Shown here piece by piece: positions 12,045 to 21,684 of a stretch of 64,000 nucleotides of DNA. The DNA lies in the NCBI GenBank assembly GCA_026168455.1, contig CM047429.1, positions 32,261,850-32,325,849 of the forward strand. Direction: 5' to 3'. The translations under genes and the position numbers were made by a program. The DNA comes from Theocolax elegans (taxonomy: Eukaryota > Arthropoda > Insecta > Hymenoptera > Cerocephalidae). The stretch's first letter is position 1, and each line of letters begins with the position of its first letter. The notes beneath the pieces were generated by a model. That model had not been told where the DNA came from. It did not search any database and worked only from the letters and a program-made list of their open reading frames with translations.

Positions 12045-12734
12045 TACCACATAGAGGTTGAGCCTGGTGCAATATTCTGGTCCGTCATAAGCCAAAATGT
12101 ATGTCTCTCAAGGTCCTCGACTTTTCCCAGAGTGAGATCAAAAAGATGTTTCATAAGGGCATTATTGAAGCGACTGCGAGTGATTGGTCAGTTGCTCCGA
12201 TCATTGTGCGTAAGGACGAAGGAAGCTATCGCTTCTATATTGATTTTCGAGACCTTCATGCAGTTACAAAACGTAATTCTTATCAATTCCCTAATATGGG
12301 TTCCATATTTTATAAACTGCTTAATGCAACGTATATATCAAAAATTGATCTGAAGAAAGCATACATCTAAATATTAATGGCCGATGCGAGCCGGCATTAT
12401 ACTGCATTTGCTGTACCAGGATCGGGGCTGTGTCAGTTGACGAGAATGCCTTTTGGCCTTATGCTTCTGTGACTTTTGCACGGCTATAGATGCAATTTTC
12501 GGGCCTAAGCTGGAACCTCATGTGTTTGGTTACTTAGACAACCTGATCATCATTACCAAAACTTTTCGATTATCTAAAACGGCTCGAATACGTTCTAAGG
12601 GCGTTAAACAACGCTTTGCTTGAAGTGAATCGAGAAAAGTATGAGTTTTAAAGCTCCTGCGTAACGTTCCTAGGGTACAAATTAGATACGGGGGGCTTGA
12701 GACCTAATGAGGAACGAGTCGATCCATTTCTTAA
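12045..12734 (+). pseudogene. Gypsy reverse transcriptase, N-terminal part (plus copy)
   Basis: Frames at 12101-12370 match Gypsy RT: KMFHKGIIEATASDW, RFYIDFRDLHAVT and SKIDLKKAYI. The match continues in other frames through TRMPFGL, a degraded YLDNLIII (catalytic YxDD eroded) and GGLRPNEERVDPFLN. The sequence stops at TTAA (12731-12734), where piggyBac inserted, and resumes in the same codon phase at 21681. Frameshifts at about 12365, 12470 and 12560 and several stops make it non-functional. Confidence 0.9.
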
Positions 12735-13168
12735 CCTTCTAAGAACGGGGATTTTGACGTTGAAATTCGACTCTTTTTTACACAGTATTTGTGCATAAAA
12801 TGAAAACATATGTCACGTGGAGTGCCTGACAAAATTGGTCGTCGACATATCGACCAGTTCTGTCTGGAACGTAAAGTCCAAAGTTAAAAATTTAATTTGG
12901 CGAGTTAGGAGTGCTTTTTAATGTATTTGGATGCGATGAATATGAAAAAAATATCAAAAAAAGTTCAGGAGACATCCTTGACCTTGAAAATTGTATTTCA
13001 AAGTCAACTTCATTACTGGTAGTATTTTAAAGTCCAAAAATGATATCTCAAAATGATATGCATTACATGCATTTTTATCACTTATGTATTATGAAATAAT
13101 TTATTAGTTTTCGCTTATAGCATGACCCAGAATCAACAGCGTAGATGTGGCGAAAACTTGATCCCTTT

Positions 13169-13321
13169 GGGGTGCTTGATTTCCGTGAGTTCCCTTGCCT
13201 CTCACGTTAGGGTGCTTTGTTTCCGTGAGTCTCCTTGCCTCGCTCGTTGGGATGCTTTATTCCCGTGAGTCCCCTTGCCTCTCACGTTGGGGGTGCTTTA
13301 TTTCCGTGAATCTCCTTGTTC
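13169..13321. repeat. 40-bp minisatellite, about 3.8 units
   Basis: Four consecutive units share the phrases GGGTGCTTT, TTTCCGTGAG and CTCCTTGCCTC, each about 40 bp apart. The repeat overlaps the 3' end of the piggyBac transposase fragment and lies in that element's 3' region. There are no unique spacers, so this is not a CRISPR-like array. Confidence 0.75.
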
Positions 13322-13830
13322 AGTGCATTTTGTTCGACTAGTAATTTTACGTAAAGCACGCGAGTGACACCTTTGACTTGTAGCAAACCTTGGAAAATGA
13401 CGACCAACTAATCGAGTAGGAGGGCTAACAAGACGATATATGCTATAATTAGTATTATCCAATTTCAATAATGACCTAACAACCGATATTCGGGATGAAG
13501 CAAAGGGCATTGGTTCTTCATTTTTCATTTTATATAAAAAATGAGCATTAGGTAAACTTAGATCAATAAGATGGAAAAATAACTTGCGATACCACTTTAT
13601 TGTTTTTCTAACTGTTTCGGTTATAGACAATTGTCTATCTACATTGTCAATACCACCCATATTTTGGTTATATTCATGGATGCATCGTGGTTTTATAATA
13701 TCCTCATTGGTTTGATAGTGTTTTTTGCCAGTGGTACAGAACTCAGGTTCGTGCACAGTTGTGTGAGGTACTAAATACTTCACACATCAAAATAATATTA
13801 AAAATATTCCCGTTGTCCTGTACCTGAAAC
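13298..13830 (-). pseudogene. piggyBac transposase, C-terminal fragment
   Basis: The 161-residue frame from 13783 contains RCIHEYNQNMGGIDNVDRQ, the conserved piggyBac segment (YNxxMGGVDxxD), followed by KWYRKLFFHLIDLSLPNAHFLY. This part belongs to the DDE transposase fold that cuts and pastes at TTAA. Sequence upstream to about 13830 looks like more of the same domain in shifted frames. The cysteine-rich DNA-binding C-terminus is degraded into the minisatellite. A possible acceptor site (TTTGTTTCAG on the minus strand) lies at the upstream edge. Confidence 0.85.
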
Positions 13831-13835
13831 AAATA

Positions 13836-13839
<4 letters not shown>

Positions 13840-13906
<67 letters not shown>
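13840..13906. repeat. (AT)n microsatellite
   Basis: A long AT dinucleotide run at the upstream edge of the piggyBac C-terminal fragment. Confidence 0.95.
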
Positions 13907-13909
<3 letters not shown>

Positions 13910-13960
13910 ATTAATGTATGTAACGAGCAAAAAATACTATTATTGAAACAATTTACCTAA

Positions 13961-13988
13961 CACAGGTAATGCCCGTGCATTACCTGTG
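13961..13988. repeat. Perfect 12-bp stem hairpin
   Basis: CACAGGTAATGC at 13961-13972 pairs exactly with GCATTACCTGTG at 13977-13988 around CCGT. No gene assignment. Confidence 0.6.
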
Positions 13989-14341
13989 TATAATTGTTGT
14001 CGATACCTCCTCCTGGGTCAGGAGAAAACTCCTGCTTGACTACGTTGAACTCCTTGAGCACTGGCTTCCGCTGGTCCTGGAATTCGTCGCACATAGGGAT
14101 TATAGAGATGAACAAATATTAAATTAGGTAATTATTTAAACTAAATAAAGAAGTGTGAATGATACATGTATTATGTAGGATAGGTTAGAGGTATGGTTGA
14201 CATGTGATATTAGTGGGCTTAGGAAAGAGTAAACAAAAGGGTAACAAGAAAGCCTGAGCCATCTTCATCAATGAATTGTTTAAATAAATAAAAGGAAAGA
14301 ATGGGAAATAATAGAAGTGATTTGGTTTGTTTTATGTGTTG
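13989..14341. other. Unassigned segment downstream of the LINE
   Basis: About 14000-14100 read on the minus strand gives a short coding-like stretch (RKPVLKEFNVVKQEFSPDP) that I cannot assign. The rest is AT-rich with no features. It may be piggyBac-internal or older host DNA. Confidence 0.25.
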
Positions 14342-14385
14342 GAGAGCGAGAGAGAGAGAGATTTGATTTATTTATTGGGTATTGA

Positions 14386-14398
14386 GGGGTAAGACCCC
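14386..14398 (-). promoter_or_regulatory. LINE 3'-terminal hairpin, copy 1
   Basis: On the minus strand the 3' UTR ends with GGGGT-CTT-ACCCC, about 25 bases upstream of the CT tract. The same position in the other copies holds a hairpin with compensating base changes, so it is probably the RNA structure recognised by the element's own reverse transcriptase. Confidence 0.6.
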
Positions 14399-14757
14399 GT
14401 ATACACTTTGGAAAATAACTGCGCACATTAATAATACTGATAAAACAAAAATAAGAGTATAAAATATAAAAATATAAAAGTATAAATAAAAATATATACA
14501 AAAATAAAATATAACAATAAAATATTTAACAATAGTAAAAAATAACAATAAACATAATAAAAATAAATATAAAAATAAAAATACGCAGCGCCAAAAGGAA
14601 AAAGCCAAGTAATAACCAATTAAAAACCCAAAGATACAATAAACGCAGTAAATTAAAATACAACGACGAAAATACAATAGTAAAACAATAACAATTCATA
14701 AAATGATACAAATAACGCAAGAAAAATAAATTAACAATAAGTAACAATAGACATACA

Positions 14758-17700
14758 TTACACCTCCGGCAGGGAAGGGCAGCTTAACCCCTCACACCTA
14801 ACCCTCCCCTCCCAAGCCTGTCGGTCGAGCTCAGAAAGGTATGATAATAAGGAAGTTTTAAATGAACTGAAGAGGAGAGGGTCGAAATTAGTGAACGGAA
14901 GCTGATTGATGAGGCGAGAGGCAGTGATGATAAAGGAGTTGTTCAGGGCTTCGGTTCTAGGGGGAGGATAAAAAAGGGACGAGGGAGGGAGACGTGAGGA
15001 AGAGCGGGAAGGAAAGGAAGCGTCTCGAATGGTGAAATGGCGAGCTATGTAAGAGGGGGAATTATGAGAGATGATGTTATAAGCGGAAGTGGCAATGAAG
15101 TAGGATCTCCTAAGCTCGACCGACAGCCACCCCAGCTTAAGACGGTAAGGCGTAACATGCTCCCGCCACGGAATCCCTCCCCAAACAAAACGGACACACG
15201 CATTTAATAGCCTTTGTAGCTTTAAGTTCCTAGTAGCATCTAGGTCATGAAAAACCGCGCATGCGTAATCAAAATGCGGGAAGATTAAAGCCTCGACCAG
15301 CCTCTTCCTGTTTCTACGTGAGAGCGCTCGCTTAAAAAATCTTAAGGAGTGAAGAACTCCGTGAACCCTTTGTGACACTGACGCGACCTGGCGAGACCAA
15401 TCCAGGGTAGGCGAAATCCAAACGCCTAGAGACTTGACTTCCGTCTCATACTCAAGAAAACTATTCCCTATTGTAACCCTCGGGGCAGAGTCCAAGTCAA
15501 TGCGCGAAATATAAGCCTGACTACCCAAAACCATCACCTTCGTTTTCCCTACATTTAAATTCAGCCCATTCGACCTCGCCCAGTCGTTAACCGCATTTGC
15601 ATCCTCCGAAATTCTCTGTACACCTTGAGCGAGTTCAGTTGGGTAAAACGAGTGATAGATCTGGGTGTCATCTGCAAAGATCATGTGATCTGAATGACAT
15701 AAAACACGTGGAAGATCATTTATAAAAATAGAGAATAACAATGGACCCAGGACACTGCCCTGAGGAACCCCCCTAGACGTGTCAAGCCAGGCCGAGCTCC
15801 TCCCCAGCTCATCCACTACCGCTTGGGAGCGACCTACCAGATAGTGGAAAAACCAGGTAACCACCGTATCCGAGCAGCCCAGGGAGCGTAATTTGCGAAT
15901 TAACAAGTCATGTGGAACCGAATCAAAGGCTTTTGAAAAGTCGAACAAAACAAGAATGGTGATCTTACGCTTGTCTATGGCTCTCCTAATATCATCCAGG
16001 ACCCCAATTAAAGCCGTCTGAGTACTATGCCCCCGGCGGAAGCCTGCTTGCCTCTCAATAATTAGATTATTGCAGTTAAGGTACTCAGTAAATTGTTCGT
16101 GAACTATCTTTTCAAGAATTTTAGAGACTTCACAGAGCTTTGCGATGGGCCTAGTGTCAGACGGCGAGATTACCTTGTTCGACTTTGCTAACGGGAAAAG
16201 CAGAGACCTGGACCAAGGCTTAGGGAAGGTTCCGGTAGAGAGTGATAAATTAAATAGATCGGCCAAACAAGGCGCCAATTGAGCAGCTAAGAGTTTCAGC
16301 ATCGGAACCGAAATACCATCATGTCCCGTAGCCTTGGAGGTGGCCCTAGATATAATAGAAAGTACCCTCTGTGAGGTGATAGGAACGAAGTTGAATGAAA
16401 TAGACGGATAGGACAAGGGCAGGATGTCTGTTGCCGAAATGAGGGACTGAAGTTGATCAAATGAGAAAGGAAGGGGTGAATAAGAAACAGATGCATAATG
16501 GATATTGAGCTGATCAAGTGAAAAAATGTTGAGAGGTGATTGAGATGATTTGGACGTGAGACCCATGTTCCTGAGCTCTTTCCACAAGCCAGACGAGTTA
16601 GAAGCAGATTCTATCTTACTATTAAAATGCAGAAATTTACTGGAATCTATGTTATTTCTAACAAGATTACGCAGTTCCTTGTAGCATTGATAGTCCGAGC
16701 TCAGGCCAGTGGTCAAGAATCTCTTAAACGCCATATTGCGAGACTTAATTCTTTGTTTAATGAGTGGCGTAATCCAGGATTTGTTGATGTTTTTAATGGT
16801 GATGAGCTTAGCGGGAGCGAGAGAATCAAAAGTATGAAGGATGGCTGTGACGAGGTTTGAAAGTAGAATGCTGATGGGAGTAAAAGATGAAGATGATGAT
16901 AATTGCGTATCCTGTAAAGACAGATAATAAGGAGGGGAACGGCCAGACGACGACGATGAAGAATGAGAAGCTGACGACGTGAACAATACAGTGGGAGTAC
17001 TAGGAATAGATGACAGATGACCAAATGTATTTGTGAAAAGGGCAACAGCCTCCGGTGGATCGATCTGAACCAGGTTCCGCGAGTACACTCTCTTCGCAGC
17101 CGGCAATGGTTTGGCAAACTCCAAATTAAGAACAATAAAGTCGTGTCCTGCTGCAAAGGGAACTGCCGACTTAGAATAAGAGTAAGCTGGCGGAGGATTA
17201 CGTGTAATAAAAAGATCTAACCATGTATGAGATGAGTGCGTATGATGAGTAGGGTCAGATCTAATGAGGAAGAGGTTCAATGAATTTAAGTAAGAATCCA
17301 ACATGGCGGACGCCCCATCTTTAATGCACATGTTAACATTAAAATCGCCGGTGATGACCACCTGGTCGCAAGTATGTAAAAAATTTGTCAAAGTATCAAA
17401 AAATTTAGAGGGGTAGGCCGCTGCGGGTCTCCTGTACACCACACAAAACAACAACGAGTCGGTATTGTTATTAACGCGGAAAATCATAAACTCAGGAGTG
17501 TTGGAAAAGACGGGGTCGGAGTGGGCCAAAAGCCTAACATCAAGATTATTTCTGAAATAAGCCGCCACCCCTCCCCCCTCCTTACCAGCCCGATCAAGTC
17601 TGTGCAAGGTGTAGTCAGGAAGGCCCAGCATGTTGGAGGAATCGTGTTCCGTGAGAAAGGTTTCTGATAAGGCTATGATATCATGATTTGATGGAAGGAC

Positions 17701-17799
17701 TAATGATTCAATGGATGCAAAATGAGTTTTCAAACGATTTATATTAACATGAAAAATGGAGAAGGAATTGAGGGAACGTAATGACGTCTGGCCGGACAA
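14758..17799 (-). CDS. LINE ORF2: endonuclease and reverse transcriptase
   Basis: A 1013-residue frame without a stop. The apurinic-type endonuclease occupies about residues 1-225 (VNINRLKTH, SETFLTEHD, VVYRRP, TGDFNVN at about 150, SSHTWLDLF, AGHDF); it nicks target DNA to prime reverse transcription. The RT spans about 490-780 (GHDGISVPMLK, DFSKAFDSVPHD at about 625, GVPQGSVLGP at about 680, catalytic FADD at about 708). A C-terminal domain with RLLNACVRFVWG follows. There is no RNase H. The first ATG lies inside the endonuclease, after its metal-binding Asn segment. Upstream the frame runs through TTG and AGG straight into the TGA that ends ORF1, so the protein probably arises by readthrough from ORF1 or by a non-AUG start. 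This copy could be functional. Confidence 0.9.
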   Translation of the reverse strand: MSGQTSLRSLNSFSIFHVNINRLKTHFASIESLVLPSNHDIIALSETFLTEHDSSNMLGLPDYTLHRLDRAGKEGGGVAAYFRNNLDVRLLAHSDPVFSNTPEFMIFRVNNNTDSLLFCVVYRRPAAAYPSKFFDTLTNFLHTCDQVVITGDFNVNMCIKDGASAMLDSYLNSLNLFLIRSDPTHHTHSSHTWLDLFITRNPPPAYSYSKSAVPFAAGHDFIVLNLEFAKPLPAAKRVYSRNLVQIDPPEAVALFTNTFGHLSSIPSTPTVLFTSSASHSSSSSSGRSPPYYLSLQDTQLSSSSSFTPISILLSNLVTAILHTFDSLAPAKLITIKNINKSWITPLIKQRIKSRNMAFKRFLTTGLSSDYQCYKELRNLVRNNIDSSKFLHFNSKIESASNSSGLWKELRNMGLTSKSSQSPLNIFSLDQLNIHYASVSYSPLPFSFDQLQSLISATDILPLSYPSISFNFVPITSQRVLSIISRATSKATGHDGISVPMLKLLAAQLAPCLADLFNLSLSTGTFPKPWSRSLLFPLAKSNKVISPSDTRPIAKLCEVSKILEKIVHEQFTEYLNCNNLIIERQAGFRRGHSTQTALIGVLDDIRRAIDKRKITILVLFDFSKAFDSVPHDLLIRKLRSLGCSDTVVTWFFHYLVGRSQAVVDELGRSSAWLDTSRGVPQGSVLGPLLFSIFINDLPRVLCHSDHMIFADDTQIYHSFYPTELAQGVQRISEDANAVNDWARSNGLNLNVGKTKVMVLGSQAYISRIDLDSAPRVTIGNSFLEYETEVKSLGVWISPTLDWSRQVASVSQRVHGVLHSLRFFKRALSRRNRKRLVEALIFPHFDYACAVFHDLDATRNLKLQRLLNACVRFVWGGIPWREHVTPYRLKLGWLSVELRRSYFIATSAYNIISHNSPSYIARHFTIRDASFPSRSSSRLPPSSLFYPPPRTEALNNSFIITASRLINQLPFTNFDPLLFSSFKTSLLSYLSELDRQAWEGRVRCEGLSCPSLPEV

Positions 17800-17802
17800 C
17801 CT

Positions 17803-18996
17803 TCATTTCGGAGGAGAAAGATTATTTACCGCGATTTCATTTAAACCTGCTTCAGAATAAATTGGGATAAGCTGCCCTCCCTTAACTCTGCGCATAAAAA
17901 CCGTGTAGTCCTTTACAATAGGTCTCGCAAAGCCTAGGACCACGGAACGACGCAACGCCTGACTAAAAAGAGTGTGCAGCTCCTTGGGCCACAGTGCACG
18001 AATAAAAATTGACGAGTTCCCCCCCGAACCAAAGAGCGAATCGGTGGTTAAGCCTTTGAGAAAGCGCGCCCTTTCGAGGACTAAATCCCTGGTTGATGGG
18101 GAGGAAACCCGGAAAACAATACTCTTAAAAGTGGGAGTACGAGCTGTCGATGTCGTTGGTCTCGGATCTTGACTTCCTGGCCTGTTCCGGACAAGCCAGG
18201 GACGAATATCGACCACTTGCGAGCATACGCGAGGGAGGTTAATGGCATTGAGGACCTTATCCACCACCTCTCCGTCCGAAGAAGCCGAGTCTACGGGGAC
18301 ACCAACCAATAAGAGTTCACAGGTGTCCGACGAGGATGTAATTGCCGGTGTCGCTGAACTCGAATTGTTGCTACGCACGTCCCCAATCAAACCCCGGATA
18401 GACTCATTCGCCGCTTCCAACGCTCCCAGACGGTCCGAAACGCGGGAGATTTTCTCTTCGGTCGCCGCCTCCAATTGAAAAACCCGGGCGTTGAGGTCTC
18501 GGATCTCGCTGGTCAATCCCTGGACCGAAGACTCGATGCGTGAGACCGTGCGCTCAAGATTCGCCTCTAATCGGCTCGCGAAGTCTGAGAAAAGAGCGGC
18601 CATGTCGACGGCACCAGTCGGTTGCGCGGGTAGGCCGGAGCTGCTGTCAGTGGGCGCGGCGCCGCGAGGTTGCTTAGCAACCTGCGCACACGGCGGCGAA
18701 GTGGGCGAGGCTAAGCGTTTGGCCGTCCCCGTGGTGGGGGTCGTAGTCGTGTGCGCGGCGCTTGGCGCGAGCTCAGCATCGGGAGAAACCGTCCCGGGAG
18801 GTGCTGCCCCCTCATGCGACACGGACAGAGCAGGTTTCCTCGCGAGTCGGCAACAGCGCGGTTCGCTCGAGTCGGGCAGAACAACAAAACAGTTAGTGTG
18901 GATGAGATTTCCACATCCCGGACATACCTCCGCATGATCTTTTTTAATTATTCTTCTACCGCAGACGAAACAGGTGGTGCGCGTAGCCGGCTGCAT
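17803..18996 (-). CDS. LINE ORF1: zinc-finger RNA-binding protein
   Basis: A 397-residue frame. Its N-terminus (about 9-40) has CFVC...CPGCGNLIHTNC, a PHD-like or treble-clef zinc finger as in CR1-group ORF1 proteins. A Pro/Ala/Thr-rich linker (about 55-130) follows. Then comes a likely coiled coil (about 135-205, VSRIESSVQGLTSEIRDLN, RVSDRLGALEAA), and last a C-terminal domain with IFIRALWPKELHTLFSQAL. It likely coats the element RNA. It ends in AAA TGA, and ORF2 continues in the same frame from the next codon. The same arrangement occurs in the copies at 54015 and 58399. The start is the first ATG before the zinc finger. Confidence 0.85.
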   Translation of the reverse strand: MQPATRTTCFVCGRRIIKKDHAEVCPGCGNLIHTNCFVVLPDSSEPRCCRLARKPALSVSHEGAAPPGTVSPDAELAPSAAHTTTTPTTGTAKRLASPTSPPCAQVAKQPRGAAPTDSSSGLPAQPTGAVDMAALFSDFASRLEANLERTVSRIESSVQGLTSEIRDLNARVFQLEAATEEKISRVSDRLGALEAANESIRGLIGDVRSNNSSSATPAITSSSDTCELLLVGVPVDSASSDGEVVDKVLNAINLPRVCSQVVDIRPWLVRNRPGSQDPRPTTSTARTPTFKSIVFRVSSPSTRDLVLERARFLKGLTTDSLFGSGGNSSIFIRALWPKELHTLFSQALRRSVVLGFARPIVKDYTVFMRRVKGGQLIPIYSEAGLNEIAVNNLSPPK

Positions 18997-19339
18997 CCTT
19001 CCAAGATAGCGTTGACAAGAGCCTTGAGAGTTGAGGGAGAGGTAGACGCGGCCGACCCCTTAATATAGGTGAGAGCCAGTAGAGGCGCTGATCTCCTGCG
19101 CGAAATCGCCGCCGCTGAACCGCCAATTTGTGCGAAAAGGCAACCTAACCTCTTCCCTTGGCCAAATTTTTGGAGGAGAAAATAAGGATTCCCGGGCGAT
19201 AAAAAATACCTGGTATTATATCAGATTAGAATCGCCACTCCAGGGAACCCCTCCTCCTGGCTGAAAGCTTGCAGAAGTAAACGTGAGTACAAGTAATACG
19301 AAACGAGAGTTAGTAGATTTTGAGCACGTCCGTATACCC

Positions 19340-19342
<3 letters not shown>

Positions 19343-19402
<60 letters not shown>
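19343..19402. repeat. (GA)n / (CT)n tract at LINE 5' end
   Basis: A 60-bp GA run with one interruption lies directly at the 5' boundary of the LINE. With the 19-bp tract at 14342-14360 it brackets the element. A second GA run lies at about 19620-19642. Confidence 0.9.
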
Positions 19403-20844
19403 GAATAAACAAAAGGGACTTACCGTAAACGTCGATGCAGTTGAAGGCAGGAGAGATTATTCGCTGTTGATGACGGAACTTGATGGAGACGCCGACCCGC
19501 ACGAACAAGACCTTCGGATGATGGAAGCTCCTTCTCTCGTAGACGTTGTTGCCGTAAACTCGCACTGGGTTCGGGTTGTCACTAAAAACACTAAGTCTCC
19601 CGTACATACGAAAGTGACAGAGACAGAGAGAGAGAGAGAGAGACCGGACTCGCGCGCGTAACAGACTGCCGTATGCGTTCACATAGGCGGGGGCGGAGGG
19701 GGGGGGGGAGCCCACTCGCATGCACAAAGAGGATCGCCGAGAGAGCGCGCCGGCGCAACGAAGCGCGGGACTCTCTCGGAATCAACTCCCGTGCGTAAGA
19801 GAGAGAGAAAAGAAGAGTGCGAATTGCACAAATGGAGACGCCAGCCCACTTAACACGTGGGATTGACTATAATAGTCGCGCCGCTAAATTCAAACGTATA
19901 TTACGGAAGGAATAAAGGTGGCAGCACGATCGGTAACACCTGTTGACCTGCCAATAGTGGAAAGCGGGTGTTATATTCAAATTAAGGAAGTTGACAGCGT
20001 CGCGAGTTAGCCTTTATGGAAAATGACGAAAAAGGAAGAAAAAAGTGGAAAAAGGAGGAGAGCTTGTTACTAGCTGATCCGTGAGAAGTGACGTCGGTGC
20101 TTTTGATAATTTGAGGAGTATTTTGATAAATTTCGAGTATTGTTTTATTGGTGAAGATAGATATTGTTGTTGAAGTTTCTCGCGCAGAGATATATGTATT
20201 GAGATTGAAGGCATTGTTGTTGGAGCTATTTTTCTGTGGAGAATATTGAGGAAATCTTGATTGCGGAAATATATATTGTTGGAATAATTTAATTGTGAAG
20301 ACTCGCGAGCGGTAAGTGGACTCCGCCGGCCACATTTACTTTTGCTCATGATAGTAATAACGTTGTGTGTGTGGATTATATTCGGTATCGCGATTAATTA
20401 TTAAATTATTAAATGTAAGACATTAATTAGATAAAATTGTCGTGAACGTGAGATCTTATTTATATTTTTCCTATGTTGTTTGATATTCGCGACTTCGTCT
20501 GTGATGTAAGAATTTGTAATATTATATTAGGGTAATGAAATAAGTAAATAAATAATTAATTGCTTCCATTACATGGAGTACCAAATTTATTTATAACTTT
20601 AATTATCCCTTTTTGGTTGTGGTTAATTTAGTGGAAAGGAATTTAGTTAGTCCCGTCATTTTCCCGTCGGAGAGACAAGGATCCACGGCACAGGGCTAAG
20701 TCGGCCATATTAAAAAGACGAAAAACGAATATTAGTTTCCCTGTTTATTTAATTAAAAAATATATATCGAGGTTTATTATTATCTGTGGTACGTAGTATA
20801 CGGGATTTCTTATAGTTATGTAGGAAACGCTACGTCACAGTTGT
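19403..20844. other. GC-rich then AT-rich segment without a recognisable gene
   Basis: 19403-19900 is GC-rich with GA tracts and a G12 run (about 19698). It has a minus-strand GTAAGT donor-like site following TTTACG at about 19425. A plus-strand GCG/GTAAGT donor-like site lies near 20311. Open frames here (for example 19221-19727 minus and 19982-20349 minus) are compositionally biased and match nothing I know. The segment could be a gene's 5' UTR or the leader of an unrecognised retroelement. Confidence 0.3.
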
Positions 20845-21300
20845 AAGCATGCAAATACTACGCTTATCTTGCTAGCTTATTGTCATACGCAAATTACTAT
20901 GAGCAACTTGAACTTTACCTCGCTCTAATTTATTTTCTAATTTTGGCATTCCTTTTCTATTTGTTCTTTCCGTGCCACACATTCCTGTATCGCGATCATG
21001 CAAAAATTCTGCCAATATGGAAGATGTATACCAGTTATCTATGTATATGACATGACCCTTGTAAAAATAAGGTTGTAAGAAATGAGCGACAATATCCCCA
21101 GTAACACCCAAATCAAACTTCTGATAATCAGTATTAGCGCCCGTGTAGACAATAAAACCCAAAATGAATCCAGTCTCACAGTCTACTAATTCAAAAAGTT
21201 TGATGCCAAACCGATTTCTTTTCAAAGAAATATACTGCTTGAATCGAAGCCTGCCTTTCAATAATACTAGGCTTTCATCTATGCACAAATTTTTGACAAC
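20845..21300 (-). pseudogene. piggyBac transposase, middle fragment
   Basis: The 138-residue minus frame (21288-20872) begins MCIDESLVLLKGRLRFKQYI, the first catalytic Asp region of piggyBac (IDESMVxFKGR). It continues with KLFELVD, VTGDIVAHFL, VIYIDNWYTS (second catalytic Asp) and GMCGTERTNRKGMP. Just past the stop at 20872 the frame continues QDKRSICMLTTV, the next conserved block. The N-terminal 200 or more residues are missing: only about 380 bp remain to the element end at 21680. This fragment and the one at 13298-13830 seem to overlap by about a dozen codons. Confidence 0.85.
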
Positions 21301-21684
21301 TTAGTTAATAAAGAGAATGATGAAATAATAAGAATATTATCAATAAAAAATCTTCCACAAGAAAAAATAAGTATGTGATGATCTGCCAAGAAACTAATAG
21401 TAATAAGTAGTTCAAATAATTACTATGAAAATGTGTTTCATCAAACGCAAAACTATTTGTTTCGTATTCAAAGCATTCAAATACGTTGGTATAGCAATTT
21501 TCAGGTCGAAATACCGAATAAAAAATTTAACCTTGAAATCACTATTTCACGGTCAAATATATTTTGTAGAATGGTAACACTAATTTTCCTGTATTCAACA
21601 TATAATATTACCCCCGAAACAATTCCAAATAATATGATACCAAAGTGGTCGATATATCGACCAGTCCCGTCCTTAAAAGTTTAA

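Larger units (their letters stand above)
14361..19342 (-). mobile_element. Full-length two-ORF LINE flanked by CT tracts (copy 1)
   Basis: A complete non-LTR retrotransposon on the minus strand: a 5' UTR of about 350 bp, ORF1, ORF2, an AT-rich 3' UTR, a terminal hairpin and AATAAA-like bases. It lies between minus-strand CT runs on both sides (14342-14360 and 19343-19402). The absence of a poly(A) tail and the CT tracts at both ends suggest insertion into a pre-existing CT microsatellite. The ORF1 zinc finger, apurinic-type endonuclease and FADD-type RT place it in the CR1/Jockey group; I cannot assign the clade more exactly. It is the most intact transposon in the window. Confidence 0.9.
12735..21680 (-). 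mobile_element. piggyBac insertion with TTAA duplications, enlarged by nested DNA
   Basis: TTAA at 12731-12734 and at 21681-21684 flank the interval. The two ends are inverted repeats (CCTTCTAAGAACGGGG at 12735 and, reversed, ACTTTTAAGGACGGGA at 21680). A subterminal palindrome, TCGATATATCGACCAG-like, occurs near both ends (about 12840 and 21647). Exact TTAA duplication is the signature of piggyBac. Dropping the insert and one TTAA rejoins the Gypsy RT frame. Transposase fragments on the minus strand lie near each end (13298-13830 and 20845-21300); the 7 kb between them holds a LINE and other DNA. Confidence 0.85.

Noticed and set aside
13169..13321. Possible CRISPR-like array
   Set aside because: The whole 40-bp unit repeats; there are no unique spacers of constant length, and the context is a eukaryotic transposon.
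14280..14747. Membrane-protein-like frames rich in Phe, Tyr and Leu
   Set aside because: They arise from the A/T-rich LINE 3' UTR read in several frames at once, not from a gene.
17804..17806. ORF2 start at the ATG overlapping the ORF1 stop (ATGA)
   Set aside because: That ATG is in a different frame and meets a stop after about 20 codons in the intact copy; the long ORF2 is in phase with ORF1.
18491..18937. 148-residue plus-strand frame
   Set aside because: It is the antisense of the GC-rich ORF1 linker and has no domain.
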